NCBI GenBank assembly: GCA_021794575.1
Contig: JAJYQO010000025.1
Location: 1 to 64,000, forward strand
Origin: Pseudomonadota bacterium
Lineage (GTDB): Bacteria > Pseudomonadota > Gammaproteobacteria > Xanthomonadales > Rhodanobacteraceae
Length of the DNA: 64,000 nucleotides
Reading direction: 5' to 3'
Positions 47,219 through 58,980 of this stretch are shown here, in pieces. The stretch's first letter is position 1. The number at the start of each line of letters is the position of its first letter. The position numbers and the translations under genes are program-made. The notes beneath the pieces were generated by a model that was not told the origin of the DNA, ran no database searches, and saw only the letters and a program-made list of their open reading frames with translations.

Positions 47219-48285
47219 CAGCGCGTCAGCGGCAGGCTCCACAGGTGTCCGTTCACCGACACCAGATGCAGCGTGTAGTGGCCGGGTGCCAGGTTCAGAC
47301 CAGGCTGCGTCGGCGCCAGTTCGACCATCGCCTGTGCGCCCACCGGACCGACCAAGCCGAACTTGCCGGCGTGGATCTTCTGGTAGACGAAGTCGTTCTT
47401 GAACGCCTGCTTGGGCGTATGCGCCAGCAGCATGCCGTCCCATTCCTCGACGATCTGCCCGCCGTCGCTGATCAGCGAAGCGCGCAGCACATTGGAGGGC
47501 TCGGCCGGCGTGCCGGCGTCGACGTAGGCGTGGAAGTGCACGGCGCCATCGGCCTTCAGCTCGCCCTGGCTCAGCGTCCAGTGGTGCTTGGACGGACTGG
47601 TGGGTCCGCCGTGGAAGGGTGTGACCACCGAGCCGCGGTAGTAGTTGTAGGTCAGCACGACGAAACCCACGGTGATCCAGAACAACACCAGCGCCAGCTT
47701 CTTGAACGCGGCTTCGGAAAGCGGCAGCGGTCCCGCGCCGCCGATCCAGTTGAACCACTTGCGCATCGCCAGTTTCGGGTTGCGCCGGGCCAGCCAGCTA
47801 TCCACCGAATAGGCGCCGCCGCCGGCCAGGAACAGTGTGATGCCTATGCCGAAGTTGGCTGCGGCCATGGTCCATTCGTCGATGCAGGTGGCGCCCTGCC
47901 AACCGAACAGCAGCATCAGCACGAAGCTGAGCCCGATGGTGGCCAGCGCCGCCAGTCGCGTGTACAGGCCGACGATCAGCATCAAACCGGCGATTGTCTC
48001 CACCGCGCTGAACACGATCACGCCCGCGTACAGCAGGGTGAAGTGCTGCAGCAGCCAGGCCACCAGGTGGTCGGTGCCGAGCAGCGCGCCGGGCATGGCA
48101 GTCTGGAACTTGTAGGCCATCCAGTGCGCCGACGGATCGATCTTGGACGGCGCGTAGATGAAGCGGCGTGTGCCGCCGCCCCAGTAAATCCAGCCCTGCA
48201 CGAAGCGGACCGCCAGCAGGGCGATAGCGGCCATGCGCCAGCCGCGCGCGGCGTCCGGGCTGGCCAGGGGTTGCGTGGTGCTCAT
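47218..48285 (-). CDS. doxDA: Thiosulfate:quinone oxidoreductase (DoxD-DoxA fusion-like)
   Basis: DoxD membrane half (VRFVQGWIYWGGGTRRFIY, ETIAGLMLIVGLYTRLAAL, GWQGATCIDEWTMAAANFGIGITLFLAGGGAYSVD) fused to a periplasmic DoxA-like half (HHWTLSQGELKADGAVHFHAYVDAGTPAEPSNV). Confidence 0.88.
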   Translation of the reverse strand: MSTTQPLASPDAARGWRMAAIALLAVRFVQGWIYWGGGTRRFIYAPSKIDPSAHWMAYKFQTAMPGALLGTDHLVAWLLQHFTLLYAGVIVFSAVETIAGLMLIVGLYTRLAALATIGLSFVLMLLFGWQGATCIDEWTMAAANFGIGITLFLAGGGAYSVDSWLARRNPKLAMRKWFNWIGGAGPLPLSEAAFKKLALVLFWITVGFVVLTYNYYRGSVVTPFHGGPTSPSKHHWTLSQGELKADGAVHFHAYVDAGTPAEPSNVLRASLISDGGQIVEEWDGMLLAHTPKQAFKNDFVYQKIHAGKFGLVGPVGAQAMVELAPTQPGLNLAPGHYTLHLVSVNGHLWSLPLTR

Positions 48286-48383
48286 GGTGTGGCTCCTCGG
48301 GTGCGGATAAACAAGTTGCTGCAGTCAGCGCGTGGCGCGCGTGGACGCGCGATCGCCACCACTCCTGATCGCGCGGCGCGGCA

Positions 48384-49388
48384 TCAGTCGCGCAGCGTCG
48401 TCGTGGTGCGTCCGCGCGCTGCCTGCGTCACGGTACTGCCGCCGGACACGCCCGAGCCAACGCCAAGCAGATGTCCATTGACGGTGCGGCCGTAGGTTTC
48501 ATAAGGTCCGTCGTGAAATTGTCGGCGCGTGGCCTCGATCGAGCCCAGGTAGCGCGGATCCTGCGGGCGCTCGTGGCTGTCGATGTAATAGGCCACGTCC
48601 CATGCCTGCTGGTCGCTGAGGCTATTGCCGTTGCCCAACGGCATGTTGGCCTTGATGAAGCCGGCGGCCAGGTCCAGCCGCGACATGCCCGCGCCCCAGT
48701 TGTATGACTGCGGCCCCCACAGCGGCGGAAACCAGGGTTTGCCCTCGACCAGCAGGCCCTGGCCATCGGCGCCGTGGCATAGCGCGCAATGCTCGGTGTA
48801 CAGCGCCTGGCCGCGCGCGTAGTCCCAACCCTGCGCGGGCTTGGGCAGCCTGGGATAGCCGGCACCGCGCAACACCGCATGCGTGGGCGCGCCGCTGGCC
48901 ATCCAGTACGAATACGCCTCCAGCGCCACCAGCGCGGGCGAGCCCGACGGCGGCGCCTTGCCGTTCATGCTGAAGCGGAAGCAGTCCTGCAGGCGCTCCT
49001 CGAAGGTGTTGACGTGCCGGTTCTTGCTGCGGTACGCGGGGTAGCTGACCCACGCCGCCCACATCGGCGCGCTGTCGGCCAAGCGGCCGGCGTCGAGATG
49101 GCAGTTCCGGCAGCTCAGGGTGTTGCCCGTGTATTGCGGCGCGTGTGCCGGCGTGTTGCGGAACAGCGCCTCGCCCTGGCGCACCACGACGCCGAAGGCA
49201 TCGTCGGGAATGGCGCTCGACGGCGGCGGCGCGAATGCCACCGCAACGGGCCGGGCCGGCTGCGCGGCGCTGGCCGCCGCCAGCGGCGCCGCGCTGCCTT
49301 GCGGGGCCTGCTCGCAGGCCGACAGCACACCGCAAGTGGCGATGGCGATCAGGGTATGGGCGGAGCGGAATGCGCTGCGCGCGCTCAT
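48384..49388 (-). CDS. tsdA: Diheme c-type cytochrome, TsdA-like thiosulfate dehydrogenase
   Basis: CRNCH and CALCH heme motifs; TsdA signature NTFEERLQDCFRFSMNGKAPP with candidate heme-ligand Cys; FIKANMPLGNGNSLSDQQAWDVAYYIDSHERPQDPR. Confidence 0.85.
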   Translation of the reverse strand: MSARSAFRSAHTLIAIATCGVLSACEQAPQGSAAPLAAASAAQPARPVAVAFAPPPSSAIPDDAFGVVVRQGEALFRNTPAHAPQYTGNTLSCRNCHLDAGRLADSAPMWAAWVSYPAYRSKNRHVNTFEERLQDCFRFSMNGKAPPSGSPALVALEAYSYWMASGAPTHAVLRGAGYPRLPKPAQGWDYARGQALYTEHCALCHGADGQGLLVEGKPWFPPLWGPQSYNWGAGMSRLDLAAGFIKANMPLGNGNSLSDQQAWDVAYYIDSHERPQDPRYLGSIEATRRQFHDGPYETYGRTVNGHLLGVGSGVSGGSTVTQAARGRTTTTLRD

Positions 49389-50116
49389 GGCCTGGCCTCC
49401 GTCGCAACGGTTGCCGCCAGCGTGGGCTGCGCTGCGAAGTACTGGCTGACGGCCACGATCTCGGCCTCACTGAGGCGCTTGCCGATGGCCCCCATCAGGC
49501 CGTCGAGGCCGGCCGGGCGCTGGCCGTTCTTCCAGGCGCGCAACTGCCGTTCCAAGTACACCGCCGGCTGGCCGGCGATGGGCGGGAACGCGGCGCTCAG
49601 CGCACCGCCCAAGCCCCGCCCGCCAGGGCCATGGCAGGTGACGCAGGCGGGAATCGCATCGCGACCGCGCAGAGCCAGCGCCTCACCCAGCGCCGGTGGC
49701 GGTGTCACCGGCGACATGATCGGCGGCGGCACCTGACGCGAAAAATACGTGGCCAGCGCTGCGATCTGGGCATCGTCGAGCTTATGCGCGATGGCTTGCA
49801 TGCTGGGGTTGTTACGCGCCAGCGCATCGAAGTGCTTGAGTTGGCGTTCGAGATAAGGCTTGGGCAAGCCGGCCAGGTGCGGAAAGGCGGCCTTGATCTT
49901 GCCCTGCCCCTCCTCGCCGTGGCAGATGGCGCACTCGTGCGCGCCCTGCGGACTGCCGTGCAGCACGATCTGCTGCGCCAGCGCCATTTGTGCCGCCAAC
50001 GCGGCACTGCTGGACGCAGCCGGCCGCACGCTCGCGTCAGCCGCGGGCGGCGGCGCATCTGCATGCGCCACGGCGCCCGACAGCAGCACCGCCGTCAGTA
50101 CCCCATGCCGGCGCAT
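49385..50116 (-). CDS. Diheme cytochrome c4-type (TsdB-like) protein
   Basis: Two repeats with CAICH and CVTCH; FPHLAGLPKPYLERQLKHF / FPPIAGQPAVYLERQLRAW. Confidence 0.88.
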   Translation of the reverse strand: MRRHGVLTAVLLSGAVAHADAPPPAADASVRPAASSSAALAAQMALAQQIVLHGSPQGAHECAICHGEEGQGKIKAAFPHLAGLPKPYLERQLKHFDALARNNPSMQAIAHKLDDAQIAALATYFSRQVPPPIMSPVTPPPALGEALALRGRDAIPACVTCHGPGGRGLGGALSAAFPPIAGQPAVYLERQLRAWKNGQRPAGLDGLMGAIGKRLSEAEIVAVSQYFAAQPTLAATVATEARP

Positions 50117-50144
50117 GCGATGAATCCTTGTACAAACCCCTTCA

Positions 50145-50918
50145 TCACGGCTTCCCGGACCCGCTCTGCCAACCCCAATGCTCGAAGATGGCGCGCCCCC
50201 GTGCACCTTTGAGAAACGCCACGAACGCCCGCGCCGCAGCACTGGCTTCACCACGCGTGGTCAAACCCACACCGCAGTCGCGATACAGGCGGTAATGCGG
50301 CTCCAGCGGCACCACCTGCGCCACACCCGGATGCGCCACCGCCCAGATGTTGAAGATCAGCCAAGCCTGGATGGAAGGGTCTTCCTGCCAGCGCTGCAAC
50401 GCCAGTGCGCTGTTGGGCGCGGCGTATACGATATTGCGGCGGAAGGCGCGCACGCTGGCGATGTCGCCGTCGCGGCCGGCGATGTCCTCCCACAGCCCGA
50501 CCTGCCCGGCGCCATCGACCACCATCACTTTGACGCCCGGCTCGAGCAGACCGCGGAAGCCGGTGATGTGCCCGGGGTTGCCGGGGCGCACCAGGATCAC
50601 CGCCGGGCGCAGGTACAGCGGCTCGATGGTGGCGGGATCGAGCACGCCGGCCAGGTCGCGCTGGAAGTCGGCCATCATCGCCTCGGAGCCGGAATAGATC
50701 ACATCACCGGTGGCGCGCGCCGCATCCAGCCATTGCGGCGTGGGACCGGCCGTAACTTCGACGGTGACGCCGGGATGGCTGCGCTCGAAGGCGGTCGCGG
50801 CCGCCTTCATAGCGGGCGCCGGACCGCCGGGACCGAACACGCGCACCAGCGTGGCGGCCATGCTACTGCCGCTGAGCAGGATCAGACTCAGCAGCAGCAG
50901 TGACCGCCACGGGCACAT
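50145..50918 (-). CDS. Periplasmic substrate-binding protein (orphan)
   Basis: Signal peptide; ATLVRVFGPGGPAPAMKAAATAFERSHPGVTVEVTAGPTPQWLDAARATGDVIYSGSEAMM; RPGNPGHITGF. Confidence 0.85.
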   Translation of the reverse strand: MCPWRSLLLLSLILLSGSSMAATLVRVFGPGGPAPAMKAAATAFERSHPGVTVEVTAGPTPQWLDAARATGDVIYSGSEAMMADFQRDLAGVLDPATIEPLYLRPAVILVRPGNPGHITGFRGLLEPGVKVMVVDGAGQVGLWEDIAGRDGDIASVRAFRRNIVYAAPNSALALQRWQEDPSIQAWLIFNIWAVAHPGVAQVVPLEPHYRLYRDCGVGLTTRGEASAAARAFVAFLKGARGRAIFEHWGWQSGSGKP

Positions 50919-50922
50919 GCGT

Positions 50923-51939
50923 TTACTCCTTGGTGGCGTCAGCCGGCGCCGCCTTGAAGCCGTAACGCTCGAAGATCTTCAGCGCCGTCGGCGAACGCAG
51001 GAATTCGATCCAGAGTTTGCCCGCCGCAGGATGCGGCGCATCCTTCACCAGCGCCGCGGCATACACCGCCGTGGTGTTGTACTTGGCGGGGATGTCCACG
51101 TGACTGATCGGATGCCCGGCCTGCTCCTGGAAGATGGCTTCGGACTTCCAGGTGATGCCGGCATCGCCCAGACCCTGCATCAGGAACAGCGGCGTCTGCC
51201 GATGATGGATGTGGGTGAGAATGGTCTGGCCGTTCTTCACCTTGGTGTCGTAGACCATCGTCTCCAGCGCCGGGCCACCGGCCTTGCGCAGGCTGGCCTC
51301 GATCTGCCGCGCCACGCCCTCCCAGGCCGGGTTGGGCATCACCAGGCGCACGCCGGGCCTGCCCAGATCCTGCAGACTGGTGATGTGCCCCGGGTTGCCC
51401 TTGGGCACCATGATGGTGAGATCGTTGGTGACATACGGCACTGCCGGCGCCAGCAGCTTGCCGGCCGCGATCTGCTCGTCGACCTTCTTCAGTCCGGCAG
51501 CGTACACATCCGGCGGCACGGTGAAGGTCATGTTGCCGGAGGTGAAGGTATTGCCCATCGCCATGGCCTTAATCAGCAGGCCCGGTGGGATGGTCACGTA
51601 GAAGATCTTGCCGCGCAGCTCCGGGTGCTCGGCCTCGAAGGCCCGCACCAGCGGTGCCATGGCGAAGTAGTAGTTGCCGCCGACGTAGATCACCAACCGC
51701 GGATCGTTGACGCTGCCGTGGAAATCGGGCATCGAATCGACTTCGGGGATGGTGAACTCCAGGCCTTTCTGCAACGCCGGATTGTTCGCGCCGTGCGACC
51801 ACGGCGGATACAGGGTTTCGCTGTACTTGGGCGCCGACACCGGCTTGCCGGTGCCGGCCTGCGCGGCGCCGAGGCCGAGCACGCCCAGCACGCACATCAC
51901 CGCCGCAAGCATGGATTTGCGATGCAGGCTCATAGACAT
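50923..51939 (-). CDS. Periplasmic substrate-binding protein (orphan)
   Basis: Signal peptide; IYVGGNYYFAMAPLVRAFEAEHPELRGKIFYVTIPPGLLIKAM; PKGNPGHITSLQDLGRPGVRLVMPNP. Confidence 0.85.
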   Translation of the reverse strand: MSMSLHRKSMLAAVMCVLGVLGLGAAQAGTGKPVSAPKYSETLYPPWSHGANNPALQKGLEFTIPEVDSMPDFHGSVNDPRLVIYVGGNYYFAMAPLVRAFEAEHPELRGKIFYVTIPPGLLIKAMAMGNTFTSGNMTFTVPPDVYAAGLKKVDEQIAAGKLLAPAVPYVTNDLTIMVPKGNPGHITSLQDLGRPGVRLVMPNPAWEGVARQIEASLRKAGGPALETMVYDTKVKNGQTILTHIHHRQTPLFLMQGLGDAGITWKSEAIFQEQAGHPISHVDIPAKYNTTAVYAAALVKDAPHPAAGKLWIEFLRSPTALKIFERYGFKAAPADATKE

Positions 51940-52018
51940 TCCTCGTCAGACCTCGAACAAACAGGTACGAACCGTCCGCGCCGCCGCGCCAATCTGGCCG
52001 GCGGCGCGAACGAGGGCA

Positions 52019-52573
52019 TTACATGCGCATCAGCGCGTAGCCCTGGTTCTGCTGGATGATCAGCGTGGACAGCGCCGACAGCGCCACCTTGATGTCGGGG
52101 TTCACCTCGGCGGGGGTGAACTGCATGTCGCCCAACGCGTTGCCGCACACCATCACGTCGACGCCGGCCTTGCGGAGATCGGCGATCACCGCAAGGTTGG
52201 GGTTGGCGTGGCCGTACTTGGCCATGTAGGCCTTCTCACCCAGCGCGATCGGCGTGGCGCCGCCGTGGATGATTACATCGAACTTCAGGTGGCTGAGCGG
52301 CACGCCGGCGGCGGCGAAGGTGTTGACCGCGCGCGCGATGTGATCGAGGCCCGGGTTGACCTTGTCGGCCGCCGGGTTGCCCTGGGTCACGTCGAACAGC
52401 GCCTTGTAGACCTTCTTCGGACTGGGCCGGTCGATGGCCTCGGGCCAGACGTGCACCGGACCGTAGGCCTGGATCGCCGGCTTGATCCAGAAGCCTTCGG
52501 GCTGCGCGGCAAAAGCCGACACGGACAGCGCCATCGCGGCGGCAACGGCGATCAGGCGGGTATACGGTTTCAT
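52019..52573 (-). CDS. Periplasmic DsrE-family protein
   Basis: Signal peptide; KVYKALFDVTQGNPAADKVNPGLDHIARAVNTFAAAGVPLSHLKFDVIIHGGATPIAL...VMVCGNALGDMQFTPAEVNPDIKVALSAL. Confidence 0.87.
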   Translation of the reverse strand: MKPYTRLIAVAAAMALSVSAFAAQPEGFWIKPAIQAYGPVHVWPEAIDRPSPKKVYKALFDVTQGNPAADKVNPGLDHIARAVNTFAAAGVPLSHLKFDVIIHGGATPIALGEKAYMAKYGHANPNLAVIADLRKAGVDVMVCGNALGDMQFTPAEVNPDIKVALSALSTLIIQQNQGYALMRM

Positions 52574-52678
52574 GGCAGGCTCCTCGGGATTCGATGGACG
52601 GAGTGGAACGGATAGCCCCCGAACCCTACGCCGCAACTACGAGGCGCAATAGTTAAAATTGCAGATGCCGAATATAAG

Positions 52679-52701
52679 CGGCACTTATCAGTCGAGTGCC
52701 G
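52679..52701. promoter_or_regulatory. Interrupted palindrome upstream of the sulfur operon (operator candidate)
   Basis: CGGCACT-N9-AGTGCCG, perfect 7-bp arms, ~105 bp upstream of the DsrE start in the AT-richer part of the intergenic region. Confidence 0.45.
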
Positions 52702-52868
52702 TACATTGCGCCGCAACATATCGTCACGATGATGCGCGCGCGGGCCACGGCGCAGGCGCGCACGGCAGCGGAAATCGACGCGCGGCGCTAGGTTCCATGC
52801 GCGGCACAAGCGGGCCGCCGATCCGTGCCACATGGATGCGCGACGCCCCGGGCGTCGCGCGCACCTGC

Positions 52869-55215
<2,347 letters not shown>

Positions 55216-55287
55216 ACCCTGCGCCACATCACGCGGGCGCTTCCGGGTGGATGCAGTCTGGGCTCAAATCCCATGCGCGTGCGAGTC

Positions 55288-56220
55288 TCAGGTGCGGCCG
55301 GTAATACGATAGCGATGATTGTCCAATTCGACAGGCAGCAGTGCCCAGCGCAGGGCCCGGCCGCAGGCCGGCGCCGGCTCGACGCGACGGTTTTCAGCGA
55401 TGACCCGGAAGCGCCGCGCATAGCGCCACTGCGGCACGGCGAATACCGGCGCCAGCTTGTGCACGTGGCCATCTCGGCCGAATGCGACGAGGTACAGCAC
55501 CAACGCGCGATGCATCGGACGTATTCGCAGCACGGACGGCTGCCACAGCGTCTCGTGAGGATGCCTGTGAACTGGCTGAATGCGGCAGGCCGCATCACGC
55601 TGCAGCTTCGCCAGCATCTGCCGGTGCAGGCCGGCCTCGATGCCGGCGTTGTAGCGCAGGATAAATGCATTGGCATCGGCCAATGCCTGCTTGTTCTGCG
55701 TCTGCGACAGCAGACCCAGCGTGCGATGCAGCAGCGAGGCGGGGTATCCGGTGTTCTGCTGTGCGGGGACCGCGTAATGCAGATACGCCAGCGCCCAAAC
55801 GTTGGCCTGCAGCGCGCGGCCGCGCCGCACTTCCAGTTCGGCCAAGGCGGGCATGGCCAGCAGGCGGCCCTGGATCGCGGCATGCGCCAGGTACAGCGAG
55901 GCCTCGTGGGCATCGCGCGCGAGATGGAAACTGCCGCAGTCGCGGCCGTGCAGGTACAGCGCACCCAGCGTGAGCTGATCCGATGCCTTGCCCCGCAGCG
56001 CGGCATGGCGCAGTGATTCGAATCCGGCCTGGCAGGCGTGCGCGTTGCCACGGCCGCTGATCAGCGCGAACTGGTCCGCGTCGCGCAAGGCCTTGGTCGC
56101 GTGGTCCGCGGCTGCCATCGTGTCTGTCGCGGCAAGTGCGGGTGGCGCCGCCACGGCCAGCCCTGCGAGCGCAATGGCCAGCAGCGTGTACCGCGCGCGG
56201 TGCATGAATCGTCCGATCAC
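55288..56220 (-). CDS. Secreted Sel1/TPR-like hypothetical protein
   Basis: Signal peptide; helical-repeat-like DQLTLGALYLHGRDCGSFHLARDAHEASLYLAHAAIQGRLLAMPALAELEVRRG. Confidence 0.75.
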   Translation of the reverse strand: MIGRFMHRARYTLLAIALAGLAVAAPPALAATDTMAAADHATKALRDADQFALISGRGNAHACQAGFESLRHAALRGKASDQLTLGALYLHGRDCGSFHLARDAHEASLYLAHAAIQGRLLAMPALAELEVRRGRALQANVWALAYLHYAVPAQQNTGYPASLLHRTLGLLSQTQNKQALADANAFILRYNAGIEAGLHRQMLAKLQRDAACRIQPVHRHPHETLWQPSVLRIRPMHRALVLYLVAFGRDGHVHKLAPVFAVPQWRYARRFRVIAENRRVEPAPACGRALRWALLPVELDNHRYRITGRT

Positions 56221-56242
56221 GGAAAGCCTGCCTTGTCCATGC

Positions 56243-57242
56243 TCAATGCCAGTACATCACGTAGCGGTGGTCGATGTAGTGCATCGGCTGGATGACCGAA
56301 CGCAGGCCGTGGCAACCGGGCGCGGGATTGAAGCGCATGATGGCCAGCGAATAGCGCATCTGCTATCGCACGTGCCAGTTCGGCAGCACGTTGATGATGG
56401 CGTGATCGACGATGCGGCCGGCGGGATCGACGGCGTAGATCATCACCAGCGAGGCCGCGCGCGGTACATGCTTCCAGCGGCCGGGCCTGAAGAAGCCGGG
56501 CACGGTACCTTGCGGTGCGATGCGCCGCGCACGGCAGGCGGCGGGCAGCTCCGGCACGAATGCGTGCAGCGCCGCCTCGATGCGCGGGCCGGTAGCGCAC
56601 CAGCACGCCATTGACGTCGGACAGCAGCCTGGCCTCCTGGGCAGCAGTGAGTTGCTCTTGCGCGTGCGCGATCAATTCGGGCAGATAGCCCGCTGCGCGC
56701 TTCTGCGCCGGCCGCAGCTGGTGGCGGTAGTAAACCAGCGTTTGCGCCCAGATCATCGCCTGCAGCGGATGTCGCGTGCGCAGGTCGAGCTGCGCCAGCG
56801 CCTTCATGGCGGGCAGCTCGCCGCGGATGGCGGCATTGGACAGATATTCGCGCGCCAGGCTTTCGTCATAGGGCAGCAGCGCATGCGGCCGCTGCCCGCC
56901 CCACATGTACAGCGAGCCGATCACGTACTCGGCGAAAGCGTTGCCGTGTTGCGCCAGTGCGGTGAGCTGCCCGATCGCGGCCAGCCGGTCCGCCGTCGGA
57001 TGCGCCGGACTGAGCGCGGTCAGCGCCAGCAACAAGGGGGGATCCGCCTGCGCCTGCGTGGACGCCGCGGGCGGCGCGGTCAGCAGCATGCTCGGCTCCG
57101 GCTCGCGTCGCGTGCCGGATTCCATGCCGAACGGTGGAAACGCCGAACCAGCCGGCGCCGGCGCCGCATGCGTCACACCGCCCGCAAGCCCCTCCGCCAG
57201 CAACGCGGCCACCAGCACCGTGCACGCCCGATCCATCCGCAT
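56243..57242 (-). pseudogene. Paralog of the adjacent secreted Sel1-like protein, with a frameshift (~56595) and an in-frame TAG (56363-56365)
   Basis: Frame 1 ...SDVNGVLVRYRP continues in another frame as RIEAALHAFVPELPAACRARR...INVLPNWHVR*QMRYSLAIMRFNPAPGCHGLRSVIQPMHYIDHRYVMYWH*; parallels the paralog ending in RYARRFRVIAENRRVEPAPACGRALRWALLPVELDNHRY. Confidence 0.7.
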
Positions 57243-57371
57243 ACGGCCTCCCTCGATCCATCGCCGTGCGGCGCAGGCTAAGGTGGTGATCGCCGCGTAC
57301 GCAACCGCGCCAGCCTACGCTTTGCTTACGCTTGCGGAGCGCGCGTGGGCGCTTCGCGAAGCGTGTGGGGC

Positions 57372-58136
57372 TCAGCGCTGGCCGCGCTGCAGCAGCCACA
57401 GCCGCAGGAACTTCTGGCGCACGTACCAGGCCTCGACCCATGCGTAGAAAAGGCCGCGCCAGCCGTCGCGGAAACCGGCGCGCAGCACATAGCCGCGCAG
57501 AAAGCGCCAGGCCGGATTGAACAGCAGGTTGGCCACGCGCGCGCGGCGGCCCTGCGCATACAGATGCTCGGCCATCATCTGCGCATAGCGCGCATGGCGC
57601 GCGAGCTGATCGTCGAGCGCGCGGTAAGCCTCGTGCAGCAGATCGCCGTGCAAAGTCGCCACCGGACCATCCACCTCGACGTGTTCGTGGATCTCGCGGG
57701 TGCCGCGGAAGCCGCCATGACGTCGATCGAACAGGCGTAGCACGCGATCCGGATAGGCGTTGCCGTGGCGCAGATAGGCGCCGAAGTAGCGCGTTGTGCG
57801 CGCGCAACGGTAGCCATGGGCAGCGGCGAAGCCCTGCGCGCGCGCGGCCAGAATGCTTGCGCGCAGCGCGGCGCCGACGCGCTCGTCGGCGTCCAGGAAC
57901 AGAATCCAGTCGTGCGCGGCCTGGCGCACGGCGTAGTCCTTCTGCGTGCGGTAGCCGTCGAAGGCGCGCTGCAGCACACGCGCGCCGTACTGCAGCGCGA
58001 TTTCGCGCGTGCCGTCCGTGGAGCCCGAATCGACCACCACGATCTCATCGCAGAACGCCAGTGAAGCCAGGCAGTCGGCGACGCGGTCGGCCTCGTTGTA
58101 GGTGATGACGCAGGCGGAGAGGGCTGGCGTGTCCAT
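57372..58136 (-). CDS. Glycosyltransferase family 2 (LPS core WaaE/KdtX-like)
   Basis: LSACVITYNEADRVADCLASLAFCDEIVVVDSGSTDGTREIALQYGARVLQRAFDGYRTQKDYAVRQAAHDWILFLDADERV. Confidence 0.93.
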   Translation of the reverse strand: MDTPALSACVITYNEADRVADCLASLAFCDEIVVVDSGSTDGTREIALQYGARVLQRAFDGYRTQKDYAVRQAAHDWILFLDADERVGAALRASILAARAQGFAAAHGYRCARTTRYFGAYLRHGNAYPDRVLRLFDRRHGGFRGTREIHEHVEVDGPVATLHGDLLHEAYRALDDQLARHARYAQMMAEHLYAQGRRARVANLLFNPAWRFLRGYVLRAGFRDGWRGLFYAWVEAWYVRQKFLRLWLLQRGQR

Positions 58137-58196
58137 CGGCGGCGGCGGGCAGGGATGCGCGCATGATCGCATCGCGCGCGGCGCTATGCTGCCGCG

Positions 58197-58937
58197 ATGC
58201 GCTTCGATGCGTTCTGGATCGCCCACCGCGGCGGCGGCGGCGCGCCGGAAAACACACTGGCCGCCTTCCGCCATGCCTACGCGGCGGGATTCCGCGCGTT
58301 CGAGTGCGACGTGCAGGTCAGCCGCGACGGCATTCCGTTTCTGCTGCACGACGCCACGCTCCAGCGCACCAGCGACGGCCGCGGCGTGGCGGCCCGGCAA
58401 CCGTGGTCGCGGCTGCGGCGTCTGCACGCCGATCGTTGGCACGGCAGGCTCGGTGGCGTCGAGCCGCTGCCGCGACTCGACGCCGTGCTGGCGTTCGCCG
58501 CCGCGCGCCGCGCGTGGCTGAATCTGGAGCTGAAACCCGCGCCCGGCGAGGCGCGATGGGTGGCGATGGCGGTGACGCGGGAGGTCGCGCGCTGGCGGCG
58601 CCGGCACCCGGACGCGCCGCCGCCGCTGCTGTCTTCGTTTTCGATCGCGGCCTTACGCACCGCCCGCGGTGAACTGGCGCGCATGCGGAGCCCGCTGCCG
58701 CTGGCGCTACTGGCGGATACCTTCGATGCCACGCTGGTCGACCGCGCGCTGCGGCTGGGCGCCGCAGCGCTGCATCTGCACTGGCGCGCGATCACGCCGG
58801 CGCGGGCCCGCGCCATCCACGACGCAGGCCTGCAACTGCGCGCCTATACCGTCAACCGCGCCGCCAGCGCCGCGCGGCTGCGCACGCTGGGCGTGAGCGG
58901 TGTGTTCACCGACCGCGTGGACTTGCCGGCGCGCTGA
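58197..58937 (+). CDS. Glycerophosphodiester phosphodiesterase
   Basis: IAHRGGGGAPENTLAAFRHAYAAGFRAFECDVQVSRDGIPFLLHDATLQRTSDGRG; C-terminal LRTLGVSGVFTDRVDL. Confidence 0.94.
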   Translation: MRFDAFWIAHRGGGGAPENTLAAFRHAYAAGFRAFECDVQVSRDGIPFLLHDATLQRTSDGRGVAARQPWSRLRRLHADRWHGRLGGVEPLPRLDAVLAFAAARRAWLNLELKPAPGEARWVAMAVTREVARWRRRHPDAPPPLLSSFSIAALRTARGELARMRSPLPLALLADTFDATLVDRALRLGAAALHLHWRAITPARARAIHDAGLQLRAYTVNRAASAARLRTLGVSGVFTDRVDLPAR

Positions 58938-58980
58938 ACGCGGCCGCTACACTGGGCGTTTTCCGACACTGCTCCGTACC

